From: Acidobacteriota bacterium
Lineage (GTDB): Bacteria > Acidobacteriota > Terriglobia > Acidiferrales > UBA7541
DNA length: 35,817 nt
Assembly: GCA_003224075.1 (NCBI GenBank)
Contig: QHYF01000086.1
Location: forward strand, 1 to 35,817
Direction: 5' to 3'
Shown here one piece after another: positions 35,126 through 35,817 of this stretch. The translations under genes and the position numbers were made by a program. Each line of letters begins with the position of its first letter. Within the stretch, counting starts at the first letter, position 1. The notes under the pieces were generated by a model. It did not search any database, was not told the origin of the DNA, and saw nothing but the letters and a program-made list of their open reading frames with translations.

Positions 35126-35511
35126 TCCTGCTGGACACGCACGTCTTGGTCTGGCTGGCCAGTGATCCCGCGAAACTTTCGAGAAAAGCCAGCGAAGCCA
35201 TCCGAAAGGCCAGCCAGGAAAGCGGCATTGCCATCTCTGCGATCACGCTTTGGGAACTGGCCTGGCTGGCAGTGCACGGCCGCTTGGATATCACGGGAAC
35301 CGTAGAATCTTTCGTGGAGAGGATCTCTTCGCGGACAGCGATCCGGCCCATCACGGTAAAAGTGGCCGTATTGGCCAACCAACTGCCGGCAACATATTCC
35401 GGCGACCCGTGCGACCGGCTGATTGGCGCGACCGCCCTGGCCGAGGGCATGGTTTTGGTAACCAAAGACAGGAATATCCGGAATTGCAAGCAGGTCAAGA
35501 CGATCTGGTAA
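35122..35511 (+). CDS. VapC-type toxin, PIN-domain ribonuclease
   Basis: 129 residues from the GTG at 35122 (translated VILLDTHVLVWLASD). PIN acidic residues are Asp5 (LLDTHV), Glu45 (TLWELAWL), Asp98 (DPCDRLIGATA) and Asp116 (TKDRNI), the complete metal-binding set. The DTHVLVWL start and the pairing with a Phd-type antitoxin define a common VapC subgroup. The GTG start is chosen because it overlaps the antitoxin stop and gives the conserved N-terminus. The GTG at 35104 would add six residues inside the antitoxin gene. Confidence 0.9.
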   Translation: MILLDTHVLVWLASDPAKLSRKASEAIRKASQESGIAISAITLWELAWLAVHGRLDITGTVESFVERISSRTAIRPITVKVAVLANQLPATYSGDPCDRLIGATALAEGMVLVTKDRNIRNCKQVKTIW

Positions 35512-35601
35512 GGTGGGGCGGCTTCAGGCGTTTCTTGCAGAACGATCCGCTGCCTTGCAGAGGTAAACTGTCATCGGAGATTTCCCGAAAGTGAGGGAAG
35601 A

Positions 35602-35817
35602 ATGTTTCCAACGGATGTGGTGATTTTGGCGGGAGCGCGCACGCCGATGGCGCGGTATACCGGAGCGTTTTCGGACGTGAGCGCGATTGAGCTGGCGGCG
35701 CATGCTTCGAAAGAGGCGATTCGGCGCTCAGGCGTCGATCCGGGAGAGTTTGATCACGCGATTTTTGGCAATGTGATGCAGACGAGCGCGGATGCAATTT
35801 ACGGAGCGCGGCACGTG
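35602..35817 (+). CDS. Acetyl-CoA acetyltransferase (thiolase), N-terminal fragment
   Basis: 72 codons at the right edge. MFPTDVVILAGARTPMARYTGAFSD followed by LAAHASKEAIRRSGVDPGEFD and FGNVMQTSADAIYGARHV is a clear thiolase N-terminus. The catalytic cysteine lies just beyond the window. The enzyme condenses or cleaves acyl-CoA in acetoacetyl-CoA metabolism or beta-oxidation. Which cannot be told from this part. AGGGAAGA immediately precedes the ATG. Confidence 0.9.
   Translation, partial: MFPTDVVILAGARTPMARYTGAFSDVSAIELAAHASKEAIRRSGVDPGEFDHAIFGNVMQTSADAIYGARHV

Overview
The window is about 36 kb of GC-rich chromosome (roughly 60% GC by eye) from a diderm bacterium. Lipid A genes, an outer-membrane energy transducer of the TonB type, a fused aroD-aroE gene, a standalone AMMECR1 gene and the style of the intergenic repeats all suit an Acidobacteriota genome, probably class Terriglobia (Acidobacteriia). 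That placement is inference: there is no rRNA or other decisive marker. I see no prophage, insertion sequence, CRISPR array or tRNA. Most of the window is housekeeping and cell-envelope DNA.

Left part (1-8191). A partial M20 peptidase reads leftward off the edge. A tightly packed rightward operon follows: fabZ, lpxA, lpxI, a Gfo/Idh/MocA oxidoreductase, a TonB-like protein, a 32-residue membrane peptide, miaA and hflX. Most junctions are ATGA or GTGA overlaps, so translation is probably coupled. The first three genes make and process acyl chains and UDP-sugars for lipid A. The oxidoreductase may supply a modified sugar. A small membrane protein gene lies after hflX.

Middle (8192-18142). A 520-base gap holds a good promoter for pgsA, which overlaps an AMMECR1-domain gene. 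A leftward secreted two-repeat protein follows, with its own promoter and terminator. Aromatic biosynthesis comes next: an aroD-aroE fusion, trpE, and a trpG that is broken by an apparent deletion of about 29 nt with a frameshift. A secreted M20 peptidase reads leftward, divergent from an ABC exporter pair.

Right-middle (18143-27503). trpD reads leftward. A decaying 26-bp tandem repeat precedes sucC-sucD, then a terminator and ndk. After these come a sodium/solute symporter, a DUF2905 membrane protein, a VapBC toxin-antitoxin pair with a palindromic operator candidate, a 676-base repeat-rich gap and xseA.

Right end (27504-35817). A secreted TPR protein and lepA form a leftward pair. Divergent from them is an MFS transporter. 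Then comes an 859-residue protein with TPR-like repeats, a probable GAF-like region and a GGDEF-like domain that has lost its catalytic motif. A Phd/VapC-type toxin-antitoxin pair and the first 72 codons of a thiolase close the window.

The items most worth a second look are the broken trpG, the roughly 30-residue periodic motif in the cytoplasmic arm of the TonB-like protein, the catalytically dead GGDEF fusion, the 26-bp repeat upstream of sucC, and the repeat-rich gap upstream of xseA. I did not find a clear multi-gene defence or mobile system beyond the two toxin-antitoxin pairs.
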